Source of the DNA: an uncultured Olsenella sp.
Lineage (GTDB): Bacteria; Actinomycetota; Coriobacteriia; Coriobacteriales; Atopobiaceae
Direction of reading: 5' to 3'
Assembly: GCA_900316105.1 (NCBI GenBank)
Contig: ONBR01000005.1
Location: 1-64,000, forward strand
Length of the DNA: 64,000 bases
Within the stretch, counting starts at the first letter, position 1. Each line of letters opens with the position of its first letter. The notes under the pieces are model-generated. The model saw only the letters and a program-made list of their open reading frames with translations, ran no database searches and was not told the origin of the DNA. The position numbers and the translations under genes were made by a program. This document shows, one piece after another, positions 34,950 to 43,666 of this stretch.

Positions 34950-36401
34950 ATGACCTATGACGTGGTGGTGATCGGAGCGGGCGTGACGGGTTCTGCCGTC
35001 GCGCGAGAGCTCTCGCGCTACAAGTGCGAGGTGCTGGTTTTGGAGCGTGGCGAGGACGTGTGCAGCGGCACCTCCAAGGCAAACAGCGCCATCATTCACG
35101 CAGGCTATGATGCGCAGCCTGGCTCGATGATGGCCAGGATGAACCTCCGTGGCAACCAGATGATGGACCAGGTGGCCCGCGACCTGGATGTGCCCTTCGA
35201 CCGCATCGGTTCCCTCCTGGTGTGCACCCACGAGGACCAGCTGGGTGGCCTCCAGGACCTCTATGATCGCGGCGTCCAGAACGGCGTGCCCGACATGAGG
35301 ATCCTGACCGGCGACGAGGCCCGTGCCATGGAGCCCAACCTGACCGACGAGGTCGTTGGTGCCCTCTGGGCTCCCACTGCAGGCATCATCTGCCCCTTCA
35401 TCCTCAACATTGCCATGGCCGAGAATGCCTTTACCAATGGAGTGGACTTCCACTTCAACACCTCGGCCGAGAAGCTGGCCCGCGACGACGAGGGCATCTG
35501 GCACATCACCACCAACAACGGCGAGTACAAGGCCCGCTACGTGGTGAATGCCGCCGGCCTCTACGCGGACAAGTTCCACAACATGGTCAGTGCCAAGAAG
35601 ATTCATATCACCCCGCGTCGCGGCGACTACTTCCTGCTCGACCATTCCACCCAGGGTTACGTGAACCACGTGATCTTCCCCCAGCCTACCGCCTATGGCA
35701 AGGGCGTCCTGGTGGCTCCCACGGTTCACGGCAACACGATCGTTGGCCCCACGGCCATCGACCTGGCCGACGACGACAAGGATGACACGGCCACCACTCA
35801 GGAGGGCCTGGACCAGATTCGCGCCAAGGCATCGGAGAACCTGAGGGACCTCCCCCTGCGTCAGACCATCACGAGCTTTGCCGGCCTGCGCGCCCACGAG
35901 GACGGGCACGAGTTCATCCTGGGGCCCGTCGAGGACGCCCCTGGATTCATCGACTGCGCAGGCATCGAGTCACCTGGCCTCACCAGCTCGCCTGCAATCG
36001 GCGAGTACATCGGTGGCATCATGCGGGACCTCATGGGTCTCGAGGAGAAGGACAACTGGGACGGCACCCGCAAGGGCATCCTGGATCCAAAGAAGCTCAG
36101 CCTTGAGGAGCGCAATGAGCTCATCCGTCGCGAGCCTGCCTACGGCCAGATCGTCTGCCGTTGCGAGTCCATCAGCGAGGGTGAAATCCTGGATGCCATC
36201 CACCGTCCCCTGGGAGCTCGCTCGCTGGACGGCGTCAAGCGTCGCGTTCGCGCTGGCATGGGCCGCTGCCAGGCAGGATTCTGCAGCCCCCGCGTCATGG
36301 ACATCCTGAGCCGCGAGCTCGGACTGCCCCTGGAGGAAATCAGCAAGAGCGGAGGCGACTCAAAGATCGTCCTGGGTCGCACAAAGGAGGTGCAGGCATA
36401 A
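34950..36401 (+). CDS. Anaerobic glycerol-3-phosphate dehydrogenase, GlpA-like FAD subunit with 2Fe-2S domain
   Basis: The 483-residue flavoprotein has an N-terminal FAD site (DVVVIGAGVTGSAVAREL), a DAO-fold body (NAAGLYADKFHN, APTVHGNTIVGPTA) and a C-terminal BFD-like 2Fe-2S module with four cysteines (VCRCESISEGE and GRCQAGFCSP). It should oxidise glycerol-3-phosphate to dihydroxyacetone phosphate and pass electrons to its GlpB-like partner. I start at ATG 34950, 9 bases after AAGGAG; TTG 34944 is weaker. Its stop overlaps the next ATG by one base. The absence of a canonical GlpC fits the three-gene form found in Firmicutes and Coriobacteria. Confidence 0.88.
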   Translation: MTYDVVVIGAGVTGSAVARELSRYKCEVLVLERGEDVCSGTSKANSAIIHAGYDAQPGSMMARMNLRGNQMMDQVARDLDVPFDRIGSLLVCTHEDQLGGLQDLYDRGVQNGVPDMRILTGDEARAMEPNLTDEVVGALWAPTAGIICPFILNIAMAENAFTNGVDFHFNTSAEKLARDDEGIWHITTNNGEYKARYVVNAAGLYADKFHNMVSAKKIHITPRRGDYFLLDHSTQGYVNHVIFPQPTAYGKGVLVAPTVHGNTIVGPTAIDLADDDKDDTATTQEGLDQIRAKASENLRDLPLRQTITSFAGLRAHEDGHEFILGPVEDAPGFIDCAGIESPGLTSSPAIGEYIGGIMRDLMGLEEKDNWDGTRKGILDPKKLSLEERNELIRREPAYGQIVCRCESISEGEILDAIHRPLGARSLDGVKRRVRAGMGRCQAGFCSPRVMDILSRELGLPLEEISKSGGDSKIVLGRTKEVQA

Positions 36402-37687
36402 TGGCAGACATCATGCAGAGCGCGGACATCGTCATCGTCGGCGGTGGCCCTGCTGGTCTTGCGTCCGCAGTCTCCGCCTACAAGGCGGGCTGCAAGTCGA
36501 TTCTCATCCTGGAGCGCGACAACTGCCTGGGAGGCATCCTCAACCAGTGCATCCACAACGGCTTTGGCCTCCATCGCTTCAAGGAGGAGCTCACTGGTCC
36601 CGAGTACGCGAACCGCTTTGCCAGCCAGGTCCAGGAGCTGGGCATTTCCTACAAGCTGAACACCATGGTCATGGACATCTCCCAGGACCGCGTCGTTACT
36701 GCCATGAACCGCGATGATGGCATGTTCCAGGTCAAGACGGGTGCCGTCATTCTGGCCATGGGCTGTCGCGAGCGTCCCCGTGGCGCCCTCAACATTCCAG
36801 GCTATCGCCCTGCGGGAATCTTTACCGCAGGTACAGCCCAGAGACTGGTCAACATCGAGGGCTACATGCCTGGTCGTGAGGTCGTTATCCTGGGCTCTGG
36901 TGACATCGGACTGATCATGGCCCGCCGCATGACCCTGGAAGGCGCCAAGGTCAAGGTCGTGGCCGAGCTCATGCCCTATTCTGGTGGTCTGAAGAGGAAC
37001 ATCGTTCAGTGCCTGGATGACTTTGGCATTCCCCTGAAGCTGTCCCATACCGTCGTGGACATCGAGGGGCGCGAGCGAGTGGAGGCCGTGACCATTGCCG
37101 AGGTCGGCCCCGACCGCAGGCCCATCCCCGGAACCGAGGAGCGCTACACCTGTGATACCCTGCTGCTCTCCTGTGGTCTCATCCCCGAAAACGAGCTCTC
37201 TCGCTCCGCTGGCGTGCAGATGAGCCCCGTCACCAACGGCCCTGCGGTCAACGAATCCTTCGAGACTTCCATTCCTGGCGTCTTTGCCTGTGGAAATGTC
37301 CTGCACGTGCATGATCTGGTGGACTACGTGAGCGAGGAGGCCGATGCCGCTGGCGAGCGCGCTGCCGCCTTCGTCCGCGGTGAGCTGGGCGACCGTGCCG
37401 CCGCGACCGAGGGTGCCATCAAGCTACATGGCGTGGACGGCGTGCGCTATACCGTGCCCTGCAGTATCGATCCCGACCGCATGTCCGAAAAGGTGACGGT
37501 CCGCTTCCGCGTTGGTGCAGTCTACCAGGATGCCTACGTGAGCGTCTACTTTGGCGACAAGCGCGTCCAGCACAGGAAGAAGCAGGTCTTGGCTCCCGGC
37601 GAGATGGAGCAGGTCATACTAAAGAAGGCAGACATCCAAGCGGCTGAGGACCTGAGCGACGTCACCGTTAGGATCGAGCAGGACTAG
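36401..37687 (+). CDS. GlpB-like pyridine nucleotide-disulfide-type oxidoreductase
   Basis: The 428-residue flavoprotein has an FAD loop IVIVGGGPAGLASAVSAY, a CLGGILNQCIHNGFG segment, a second dinucleotide site EVVILGSGDIGLIMARRM and the closing FAD motif GVFACGNVLHVHDLVDYV. It is translationally coupled to the GlpA-like gene (one-base stop/start overlap) and followed by DUF1667. In this gene trio it is the likely electron-transfer partner of the dehydrogenase. The acceptor (quinone, ferredoxin or NAD) is not decided by the sequence. Confidence 0.88.
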   Translation: MADIMQSADIVIVGGGPAGLASAVSAYKAGCKSILILERDNCLGGILNQCIHNGFGLHRFKEELTGPEYANRFASQVQELGISYKLNTMVMDISQDRVVTAMNRDDGMFQVKTGAVILAMGCRERPRGALNIPGYRPAGIFTAGTAQRLVNIEGYMPGREVVILGSGDIGLIMARRMTLEGAKVKVVAELMPYSGGLKRNIVQCLDDFGIPLKLSHTVVDIEGRERVEAVTIAEVGPDRRPIPGTEERYTCDTLLLSCGLIPENELSRSAGVQMSPVTNGPAVNESFETSIPGVFACGNVLHVHDLVDYVSEEADAAGERAAAFVRGELGDRAAATEGAIKLHGVDGVRYTVPCSIDPDRMSEKVTVRFRVGAVYQDAYVSVYFGDKRVQHRKKQVLAPGEMEQVILKKADIQAAEDLSDVTVRIEQD

Positions 37688-37700
37688 GGGGTAGGACATC

Positions 37701-38066
37701 ATGGAAACGAGACATCTGACCTGTATCAACTGCCCCAAGGGCTGCCAGCTGAAAGTCACCCTGGACAAGGGGGAGGTTCTCTCTGTCACTGGCAATGGCT
37801 GCAAGAGGGGTGACATCTATGGACGCAAGGAGGTTACCAATCCCACGCGCGTGGTCACTTCGACCGTAAGCGTGACTGGCGGTGAGCGCGAGCGCGTGTC
37901 AGTGAAGACCAAGACGGACACCCCCAAGGGGCTCATGTTCGATGTGATGAAGGTCATCAACAGGACCTGCGTGGCGGCTCCCGTGCACGTGGGTGACGTC
38001 CTGGTCGAGGACGTCTGTGGGACGGGGGTCCCGCTGGTCGCCACGGCAAACGTCGATGCCGCCTAG
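37701..38066 (+). CDS. DUF1667 cysteine-rich protein
   Basis: The 121-residue protein opens with CINCPKGCQLKV and a third cysteine in NGCKRG, a C-x2-C-x3-C plus C pattern suited to an iron-sulfur or zinc site. The rest matches the usual DUF1667 layout (NPTRVVTSTVSV, PKGLMFDVMKVIN). DUF1667 genes regularly follow glpA/glpB-like oxidoreductases in anaerobes, and here it starts 13 bases after the GlpB-like stop, preceded by GGGGGTAGGA. It is probably a small electron carrier or assembly partner, which is inferred. Confidence 0.88.
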   Translation: METRHLTCINCPKGCQLKVTLDKGEVLSVTGNGCKRGDIYGRKEVTNPTRVVTSTVSVTGGERERVSVKTKTDTPKGLMFDVMKVINRTCVAAPVHVGDVLVEDVCGTGVPLVATANVDAA

Positions 38067-38173
38067 GCGGATGGCTGCTGTTGGGGTACGCGCCGCCTTC
38101 TGTGGCGCGCGGAAACGTCGCACACGAATTCGCGTAGAGCGGGCAAATCGCCCGTGAAAGCGAACTATTCAAG

Positions 38174-38214
38174 AATTTGGGTGCACTGGCATTTGAGGCT
38201 AGTGCACCCAAATT
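38174..38214 (+). terminator. Terminator of the glp operon
   Basis: A perfect 14-bp stem AATTTGGGTGCACT / AGTGCACCCAAATT with a 13-base loop is followed by TTC. The A/T ends of the stem make it usable in both directions, between the convergent DUF1667 and GAF genes. The remainder of the 240-base gap shows short GC-rich dyads only. Confidence 0.75.
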
Positions 38215-38307
38215 TTCAAATCAGGCTGGTTCTCTGGCAAAGAGGGACGTCGCGGAAACTTTGTGCGCGTTATGCCTTGGCGGTGTAGCCCTGCAGCGCG
38301 GCGAGCG

Positions 38308-38790
38308 CTAGTCCAGTCGGATGACCTGTTCAAGGTAGGCGACCACCTGCTCGAGGCCGTCCGCGTCCGCCTGCGTAAACCGGGCTGTAGTGGGGGAGTC
38401 GATATCCAGAACGGCAGCCACTCGACCAGCTCCGTCGTGGATGGGGATGACGACTTCGGAGTTCGATGCCGCATCGCAGGCGATGTGCCCCGGGAAGGAG
38501 TGGACGTCCGTTACCAGCTGGGTCGCGTTCTCGGCAACCGCCGTCCCGCAGACTCCATGCCCGACCCCTATGTGCACGCAGGCGACCTTTCCCTGGAAGG
38601 GTCCCAGGACCAGGCGGTCCGACCCGTCGGCGGTCGTCTCCCTTATATAGAAGCCAGCCCAGTTGATGTCATCAAGCGCGTCCCCGATGAGCGCCGAGGT
38701 GTTTGACAGGGCCGGCACCCAGCGAGGGTCCTCCTCCGCCACTGCGGCAACCTGCTTTGCAAGAAGCCTGTAGTCTGGCTCAGAAGTCAT
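38308..38790 (-). CDS. msrC: Free methionine-(R)-sulfoxide reductase (GAF domain)
   Basis: The 160-residue single-GAF protein matches fRMsr: INWAGFYIRE, LVLGPFQGKVACVHIGVGHGVCG, HIACDAASNSEVVIPI and VLDIDSPTTARF. The three cysteines in VACVHI, GVCG and IACDA are where family members keep their catalytic and resolving thiols. It reduces free methionine-R-sulfoxide using thioredoxin, in the cytoplasm. The gene stands alone. AAAGGAAA lies before ATG 38790. Confidence 0.93.
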   Translation of the reverse strand: MTSEPDYRLLAKQVAAVAEEDPRWVPALSNTSALIGDALDDINWAGFYIRETTADGSDRLVLGPFQGKVACVHIGVGHGVCGTAVAENATQLVTDVHSFPGHIACDAASNSEVVIPIHDGAGRVAAVLDIDSPTTARFTQADADGLEQVVAYLEQVIRLD

Positions 38791-38916
38791 GGGTTTCCTT
38801 TCCGATTGCCTTGATTTTCTTGTCGGCCATCATACACGACCAAGCGGGGGCTACCCCCAATTAGTAACGGCCACGCGAAGCGCGCTGTCCCCAACTTCCC
38901 CTTTCATGCAAGACCC

Positions 38917-39048
38917 GGAACGGGGCACATTCAAAGCCTGGGAGCGGGACCCGGCCCTTGTCCCAGGCGCAGTTCGCGCGAAGCGCGCTGTCTGAGCACT
39001 GGGGCAAGGGCCGGGTCCCGCACTCCCAGAGTCTGCGTGCCCCGTTCC
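38917..39048. repeat. Long hairpin with conserved centre (copy 2) upstream of asnS
   Basis: Nested stems are seen. GGAACGGGGCAC (38917-38928) pairs with 39037-39048. CTGGGAG and CGGGACCCGGCCCTTG (38938-38960) pair with 39005-39029 apart from a 2-base bulge, and CCCAG pairs with CTGGG. The centre GCGCAGTTCGCGC...GCTGTCTGAGCA nearly equals that of the element at 24857. A partial centre (CGCGAAGCGCGCTGTC) also occurs just upstream near 38873. It occupies most of the 343-base gap between msrC and asnS, and no T-box core sequence is present. Confidence 0.75.
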
Positions 39049-39133
39049 TCTTGCCGCGTGCTATGGTGTTACCTGTTGATTACACAGGGGCGACGCCATC
39101 GGAATCGCGCCGCCTGTCAGACAGGAGAGCCAC

Positions 39134-40543
39134 ATGGATCGCACGAAAATCGCGACGCTCTTTACAAACAAGGATCAATTGGGTGGTAGCGAGCTTACCG
39201 TTGCCGGTTGGGTCCGCTCCATCCGTGACATGAAGAACTTCGGCTTTGTCACGCTCAATGATGGCAGCTGCTTCAAGGACCTGCAGGTGGTACTCAACCG
39301 CGAGAACCTGGGTGACGAGGAGTACGACCGCATCATCGCCCAGAACGTTGGCGCCGCCCTCATCATCACGGGCACCCTGGCCCTCACGCCCGAGCGTCCC
39401 CAGCCCTTCGAGCTCCAGGCCTCGACCATCGTGGTGGAGGGCCCCTCTGCTCCCGACTATCCCATGCAGAAGAAGCGCCAGAGCCGCGAGTACCTTCGCA
39501 CCCAGCAGCATCTGCGTTCCCGTACCAATCTCTTCCGCGCCGTCTTCCGCGTGCGCTCCGTGACTGCCTTTGCCATTCACCGCTTCTTCCAGGAGCGCGG
39601 CTTCGTATACGTGAACACGCCCATCATCACTGCCTCCGACGCCGAGGGCGCTGGCGAGATGTTCCGCGTGACCACCCTTGACCTCAACAACGTGCCCAAG
39701 ACCGAGGACGGTCAGGTCGACTGGAGCCAGGATTTCTTTGGCAAGGCAACGAACCTTACCGTCTCTGGCCAGCTCCAGGCCGAGAACTTTGCCATGAGCT
39801 TCGGTGATGTCTACACCTTTGGTCCCACCTTCCGTGCCGAGGACTCCAACACCCGCCGCCATGCTGCGGAGTTCTGGATGGTCGAGCCCGAGATGGCCTT
39901 CTGCGACCTGGCCCAGGACATGGATGTGGCCGAGGCCATGCTCAAGTACGTGATCAACTATGTGATGGAGACCTGCCCCGACGAGCTGGATATGTTCAAC
40001 AAGTTCGTGGACAAGGATCTGAAGGACCGCCTGCAGCATGTCGCCACCAGCGACTTTGCCCGCGTCACTTACACCGATGCAATCAAGATCCTGGAAGACG
40101 CCCAGGCCAAGGGCCACAAGTTCGAGTACCCCGTCTCCTGGGGCGTTGACCTTCAGACCGAGCACGAGCGCTTCCTGACCGAGCAACACTTTAAGAAGCC
40201 CACCTTCGTGACTGACTACCCCGCAGCCATCAAGGCCTTCTACATGCGTCTCAACGACGATGGAAGGACCGTTGCGGCTTCCGACTGCCTGGTCCCTGGC
40301 ATAGGTGAGATCATCGGTGGCTCCCAGCGCGAGGAGCGCCTGGATGTCCTCGAGCGTCGCATCGAGGAGCTAGGCATGGACAAGGAGCAGTACAGGTACT
40401 ACCTTGACCTCCGCCGTTATGGTGGTTGCCACCACGCTGGCTTTGGACTGGGCTTCGAGCGCCTGGTCATGTACCTGACGGGAGTGGACAACATCCGCGA
40501 CGTCCTGCCCCATCCTCGTACCGTGGGCAATGCCGACTTCTAA
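39134..40543 (+). CDS. asnS: Asparaginyl-tRNA synthetase
   Basis: The 469-residue class IIb synthetase attaches asparagine to tRNA-Asn. It has the N-terminal OB-fold anticodon-binding domain ([25 protein letters not shown]) and the class II motifs: motif 2 as [21 protein letters not shown] and motif 3 as [15 protein letters not shown]. Length (about 466) and the absence of an AspRS-type insertion favour AsnRS. AGGAGAG lies upstream of ATG 39134. The upstream region contains a long structured element. Confidence 0.95.
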   Translation: MDRTKIATLFTNKDQLGGSELTVAGWVRSIRDMKNFGFVTLNDGSCFKDLQVVLNRENLGDEEYDRIIAQNVGAALIITGTLALTPERPQPFELQASTIVVEGPSAPDYPMQKKRQSREYLRTQQHLRSRTNLFRAVFRVRSVTAFAIHRFFQERGFVYVNTPIITASDAEGAGEMFRVTTLDLNNVPKTEDGQVDWSQDFFGKATNLTVSGQLQAENFAMSFGDVYTFGPTFRAEDSNTRRHAAEFWMVEPEMAFCDLAQDMDVAEAMLKYVINYVMETCPDELDMFNKFVDKDLKDRLQHVATSDFARVTYTDAIKILEDAQAKGHKFEYPVSWGVDLQTEHERFLTEQHFKKPTFVTDYPAAIKAFYMRLNDDGRTVAASDCLVPGIGEIIGGSQREERLDVLERRIEELGMDKEQYRYYLDLRRYGGCHHAGFGLGFERLVMYLTGVDNIRDVLPHPRTVGNADF

Positions 40544-40570
40544 TGCAGACAAATCTCAAATAGGGCATAT

Positions 40571-40626
40571 AGGGAGTATCCATAGGGGGTACTCCCTTAT
40601 GGATAAGGGGTACTCCCCTATGGATA
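40571..40626 (+). promoter_or_regulatory. Direct-repeat operator upstream of the oligopeptide transporter
   Basis: Two copies of GGGGTACTCCCYTATGGATA start at 40586 and 40607, exactly 21 bases apart. An inverted partial copy (GGGAGTATCCATA) starts at 40572. Each copy contains the palindrome GGGGTACTCCCC or near. The phasing (two helical turns) suggests cooperative binding by a regulator. The site is about 190-245 bases before the substrate-binding protein gene and just after asnS. Confidence 0.55.
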
Positions 40627-40816
40627 TTGGAAACGGGAATAAACCGTATCGAATGCCTTACATTCTGTTTCCTCTGCGAAAACAATTCTCAATCCATGCA
40701 GAAATCTGAAGGGGCTTGTACCAATATGAAGTGCGTCAGATGTGCGCACGGCAGCGCCTGCGCGCACGGTGCGACCTTCGGGTCGTGCTTCGTCTTATAG
40801 ATAAAGGAGAACTCCT

Positions 40817-42421
40817 ATGGAAACAAAGGCGGCTCAGCTCTCTCGTAGGGGCTTTGTCAAGGCTATGGCTGCTGTCAGCGCTTCCAGCGCCTTCGCACTG
40901 GCAGGCTGCGGCTCCAAGCGTGCAAGCGACACCGGCTCCGGCTCCGGCGACTTCACCATCACCTTCGCCCAGGGCGCCGACCCCCGAGGCCTTGATCCCG
41001 CCTACGTCGACGACGGCGAGTCCGCACAGGTTATGGTCCAGATCTACGAGAACCTCCTCCAGTACGAGGACGACTCCTGCAAGATCCGTCCGGGCCTGGC
41101 CGAGTCCTACGAGGTCTCCGACGACGGCCTGACCTACACCTTCAAGATCCGCGAGGGCGTGAAGTACCACGACGGCACCGACTTCAACGCCCAGGCCGCA
41201 AAGGAGTCCATCGAGCGTCAGCTCGAGCCCAACCGTACCGACGACATGCCTTATGCCGCCTTCACCTTTGGTGCCGCAGCCGACGGCAACGGCATCGAGT
41301 CCATCGAGGCTCCCGATGCCACCACACTGAAGATCAAGCTCCGCGCAGCCTCCTCGGCCTTCCTGGCCAACCTTGCCATGTGCATGGCCTCGCCCATCGT
41401 CTCCCCAACGGCAGCAAAGAACACCGACAAGCCCCTCATGGAGAACCCCGTGGGCACCGGCCCCTACAAGTTCGTCTCCTGGACCAAGCAGTCCGACGTC
41501 AAGCTGGAGCGCAACGAGGACTACTGGGACAAGGACAACCTGGGCAAGGCCAAGAACATCGTCATCAAGATCATCGCCGAGAACGCCTCTCGCGTGACCG
41601 CCCTGGCCAACGGCGAGGTCGACATCATCAACAACCCAGACGAGTCCATGGTCGACCAGATCAAGTCCAACGGTGACGAGATCTACACCATGGACGGCAT
41701 GAACATCAACTACATGGCCTTCAACACCCAGTCCGAACTCTTCAAGGACAAGGCTGCCCGCATCGCCGTGGCCAAGGCCATCAACGTCGAGGAGATGGTC
41801 AAGTCCCTCTACGGTGACTACGGCACCTACGCCAACTCCATCATGCCCCTCTGGATGGCTCCCTACGACAAGGACATCGAGCAGACCAAGTACGATCCCG
41901 ATGCCGCAAAGACCGAGCTTGCTGCCGCTGGCGTCACCAAGATCCACTGCATCACCTACTCCAACCCCCGTCCCTACAACGGCAAGGGTGGCACCGCCCT
42001 GGCCGAGTCCATCCAGGGCTACCTGCAGAAGGTGGGCGTGGAGATGACCATCGACCAGTTCGAATGGACCTCCTACAAGCAGACCATCTCCGCCGGCAAC
42101 TACGACCTCTGCTTCTACGGCTGGAACGGCGACAACGGCGATCCCGACAACTTCATGAACCTCCTGGCTGCCGACGACTACACCATGAACGTCGCCCGCT
42201 GGGACAACAAGGAGTACAAGGACCTCATTGCCAAGGGTCTGACCACCCCCAACGGCGACGCCCGCGACGACGTCTACCACCAGTGCGAGCAGCTGGCTGC
42301 TGCTGAGCAGGTCTGGCTGCCCATCTCCCACTCCACCAACATCCTGGGCCACAAGAAGGGCGTCGAGGGCTACATCTTCCACCCCACGGCCGTCACCTTC
42401 CTGAGCAAGTGCACCAAGTAG
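40817..42421 (+). CDS. oppA: Oligopeptide ABC transporter substrate-binding lipoprotein
   Basis: The 534-residue family 5 extracellular solute-binding protein has a twin-arginine signal (SRRGFVKAM) that ends in a lipobox LAGC at about residue 31. It is therefore probably exported folded by Tat and lipid-anchored. The body shows the family pattern: GLDPAYVDDGESAQVMVQIYENL, the SBP_bac_5 region LAESYEVSDDGLTYTFKIREGVKYHDG and GTGPYKFVSWT. AAAGGAGAA precedes ATG 40817. It leads the oppABCDF set. A strong hairpin after it may set a higher level of this protein than of the membrane parts. Peptide specificity is unknown. Confidence 0.92.
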   Translation: METKAAQLSRRGFVKAMAAVSASSAFALAGCGSKRASDTGSGSGDFTITFAQGADPRGLDPAYVDDGESAQVMVQIYENLLQYEDDSCKIRPGLAESYEVSDDGLTYTFKIREGVKYHDGTDFNAQAAKESIERQLEPNRTDDMPYAAFTFGAAADGNGIESIEAPDATTLKIKLRAASSAFLANLAMCMASPIVSPTAAKNTDKPLMENPVGTGPYKFVSWTKQSDVKLERNEDYWDKDNLGKAKNIVIKIIAENASRVTALANGEVDIINNPDESMVDQIKSNGDEIYTMDGMNINYMAFNTQSELFKDKAARIAVAKAINVEEMVKSLYGDYGTYANSIMPLWMAPYDKDIEQTKYDPDAAKTELAAAGVTKIHCITYSNPRPYNGKGGTALAESIQGYLQKVGVEMTIDQFEWTSYKQTISAGNYDLCFYGWNGDNGDPDNFMNLLAADDYTMNVARWDNKEYKDLIAKGLTTPNGDARDDVYHQCEQLAAAEQVWLPISHSTNILGHKKGVEGYIFHPTAVTFLSKCTK

Positions 42422-42471
42422 CCCTTGGTGGCCCAAGCGACAACGTGGTAGCGTGCTAAATGTTTCATCTT

Positions 42472-42504
42472 GGCTCGGACCGCGCGTTGTGCGCGGTCCG
42501 AGCC
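42472..42504 (+). terminator. Intra-operon hairpin after oppA
   Basis: A perfect 14-bp stem GGCTCGGACCGCGC / GCGCGGTCCGAGCC with loop GTTGT is followed by CGTTTAG, so the U-tract is weak. Such hairpins after binding-protein genes commonly cause partial termination or protect the 3' end of the upstream message. The remaining 140 bases before oppB hold no other feature. Confidence 0.7.
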
Positions 42505-42646
42505 CGTTTAGAGCGGTATTTTTCAAAGGTAGGCTGTCACGGGAAGGGAGCGGGCGCCTTGGTCCTTGCTTTGGGGCCTGCGCTTGCCTTGGGCAGCCTC
42601 GACTTGTCAATCTGTCCGTGCCAAACACAGAGAGAGGAGGAAGAAA

Positions 42647-43666
42647 GTGCTGAAATACATCCTTAAGCGTGTCCTTCAGGCCATCCCGGTCCTTCTGGGC
42701 CTCTCGATTGTCGTCTTTTTGATCATGCATGTCTTTTCTGCTGATCCGGCCCCGGTCGTCCTGGGCGAGCACGCCACGCAGGAGCAGATGGCGGCCTGGC
42801 GCCAGGCCAACGGCCTTGACCAGCCCCTGCTGACCCAGTACTTCAACTTCCTGGTAGGTGCCCTTCACGGGGACGTGGGCACCTCCTACTACACCCATAC
42901 CCCCGTCATCGAGGAGATCATGAGCCGGTTCCCCGCCACGGTGGAGCTGGCCCTGGTGGCCATCGTCTTTGCCGCGATCATCGGCGTGGCCCTGGGCGTC
43001 GTCTCCGCCGTCCACAAGGGGTCCTTTGTCGACGGCCTCAGCATGATCCTTGCCCTGGTGGGCGTCTCCATGCCCATCTTCTGGTCCGGCGTCCTCATGA
43101 TCCTGCTCTTCGCGGGCACCCTCCACATCCTGCCCTCGGGCGGTCGCATCGACCCCCTCCTGGCACCGGTGGGGGGCACAGGCCTCTTCCTCATAGACAC
43201 CCTCTTCTCGGGTGACCTCGAGGCCTTCGCTGATGCTCTCCAGCATATCATCCTGCCGGGCCTGGCCCTCTCCCTCTACTCCATGGCCATCATCACCCGC
43301 ATGACCCGGTCGGCCATGCTGGACAGCCTCAACGAGGACTACGTTCGTACCGCCCGAGCCAAGGGCCTTCCCGAGGGCAAGGTCAACAAGCACCATGCCC
43401 TTCGCAACGCCATGCTGCCCGTGATCACGGTCATCGGCCTCCAGCTGGGCTCCCTCCTGGGCGGCGCCCTTCTCACCGAGACGGTCTTTGCCTGGCCTGG
43501 CGTCGGCAAGTACGTGGTGGACCAGATTCTCAAGTCCGACTTCCCGGTGGTCCAGGGCGTGGTCCTGCTGATCGGTGTGATCTTCGTCGTGATCAACCTG
43601 GTCGTGGACATCCTCTACGCCTACCTGGACCCCCGCATCAAGTACTCCGGACAGGAAGAGGGGTGA
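42647..43666 (+). CDS. oppB: Oligopeptide ABC transporter permease OppB
   Basis: The 339-residue inner-membrane permease opens with LKYILKRVLQAIPVLLGLSIVVF and has six predicted helices. The EAA loop is YVRTARAKGLPEGKVNKHHALRN, the contact site for the ATPases. I start at GTG 42647, 8 bases after GAGGAGG. The longer frame to 42566 is leader sequence. It overlaps oppC by 4 bases. Confidence 0.93.
   Translation: MLKYILKRVLQAIPVLLGLSIVVFLIMHVFSADPAPVVLGEHATQEQMAAWRQANGLDQPLLTQYFNFLVGALHGDVGTSYYTHTPVIEEIMSRFPATVELALVAIVFAAIIGVALGVVSAVHKGSFVDGLSMILALVGVSMPIFWSGVLMILLFAGTLHILPSGGRIDPLLAPVGGTGLFLIDTLFSGDLEAFADALQHIILPGLALSLYSMAIITRMTRSAMLDSLNEDYVRTARAKGLPEGKVNKHHALRNAMLPVITVIGLQLGSLLGGALLTETVFAWPGVGKYVVDQILKSDFPVVQGVVLLIGVIFVVINLVVDILYAYLDPRIKYSGQEEG

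Noticed and set aside
38917-39133. T-box riboswitch before asnS
   Set aside because: The conserved T-box bulge sequence and a terminator with a T-run are not present. The structure instead matches another element at the unrelated nrdD locus.
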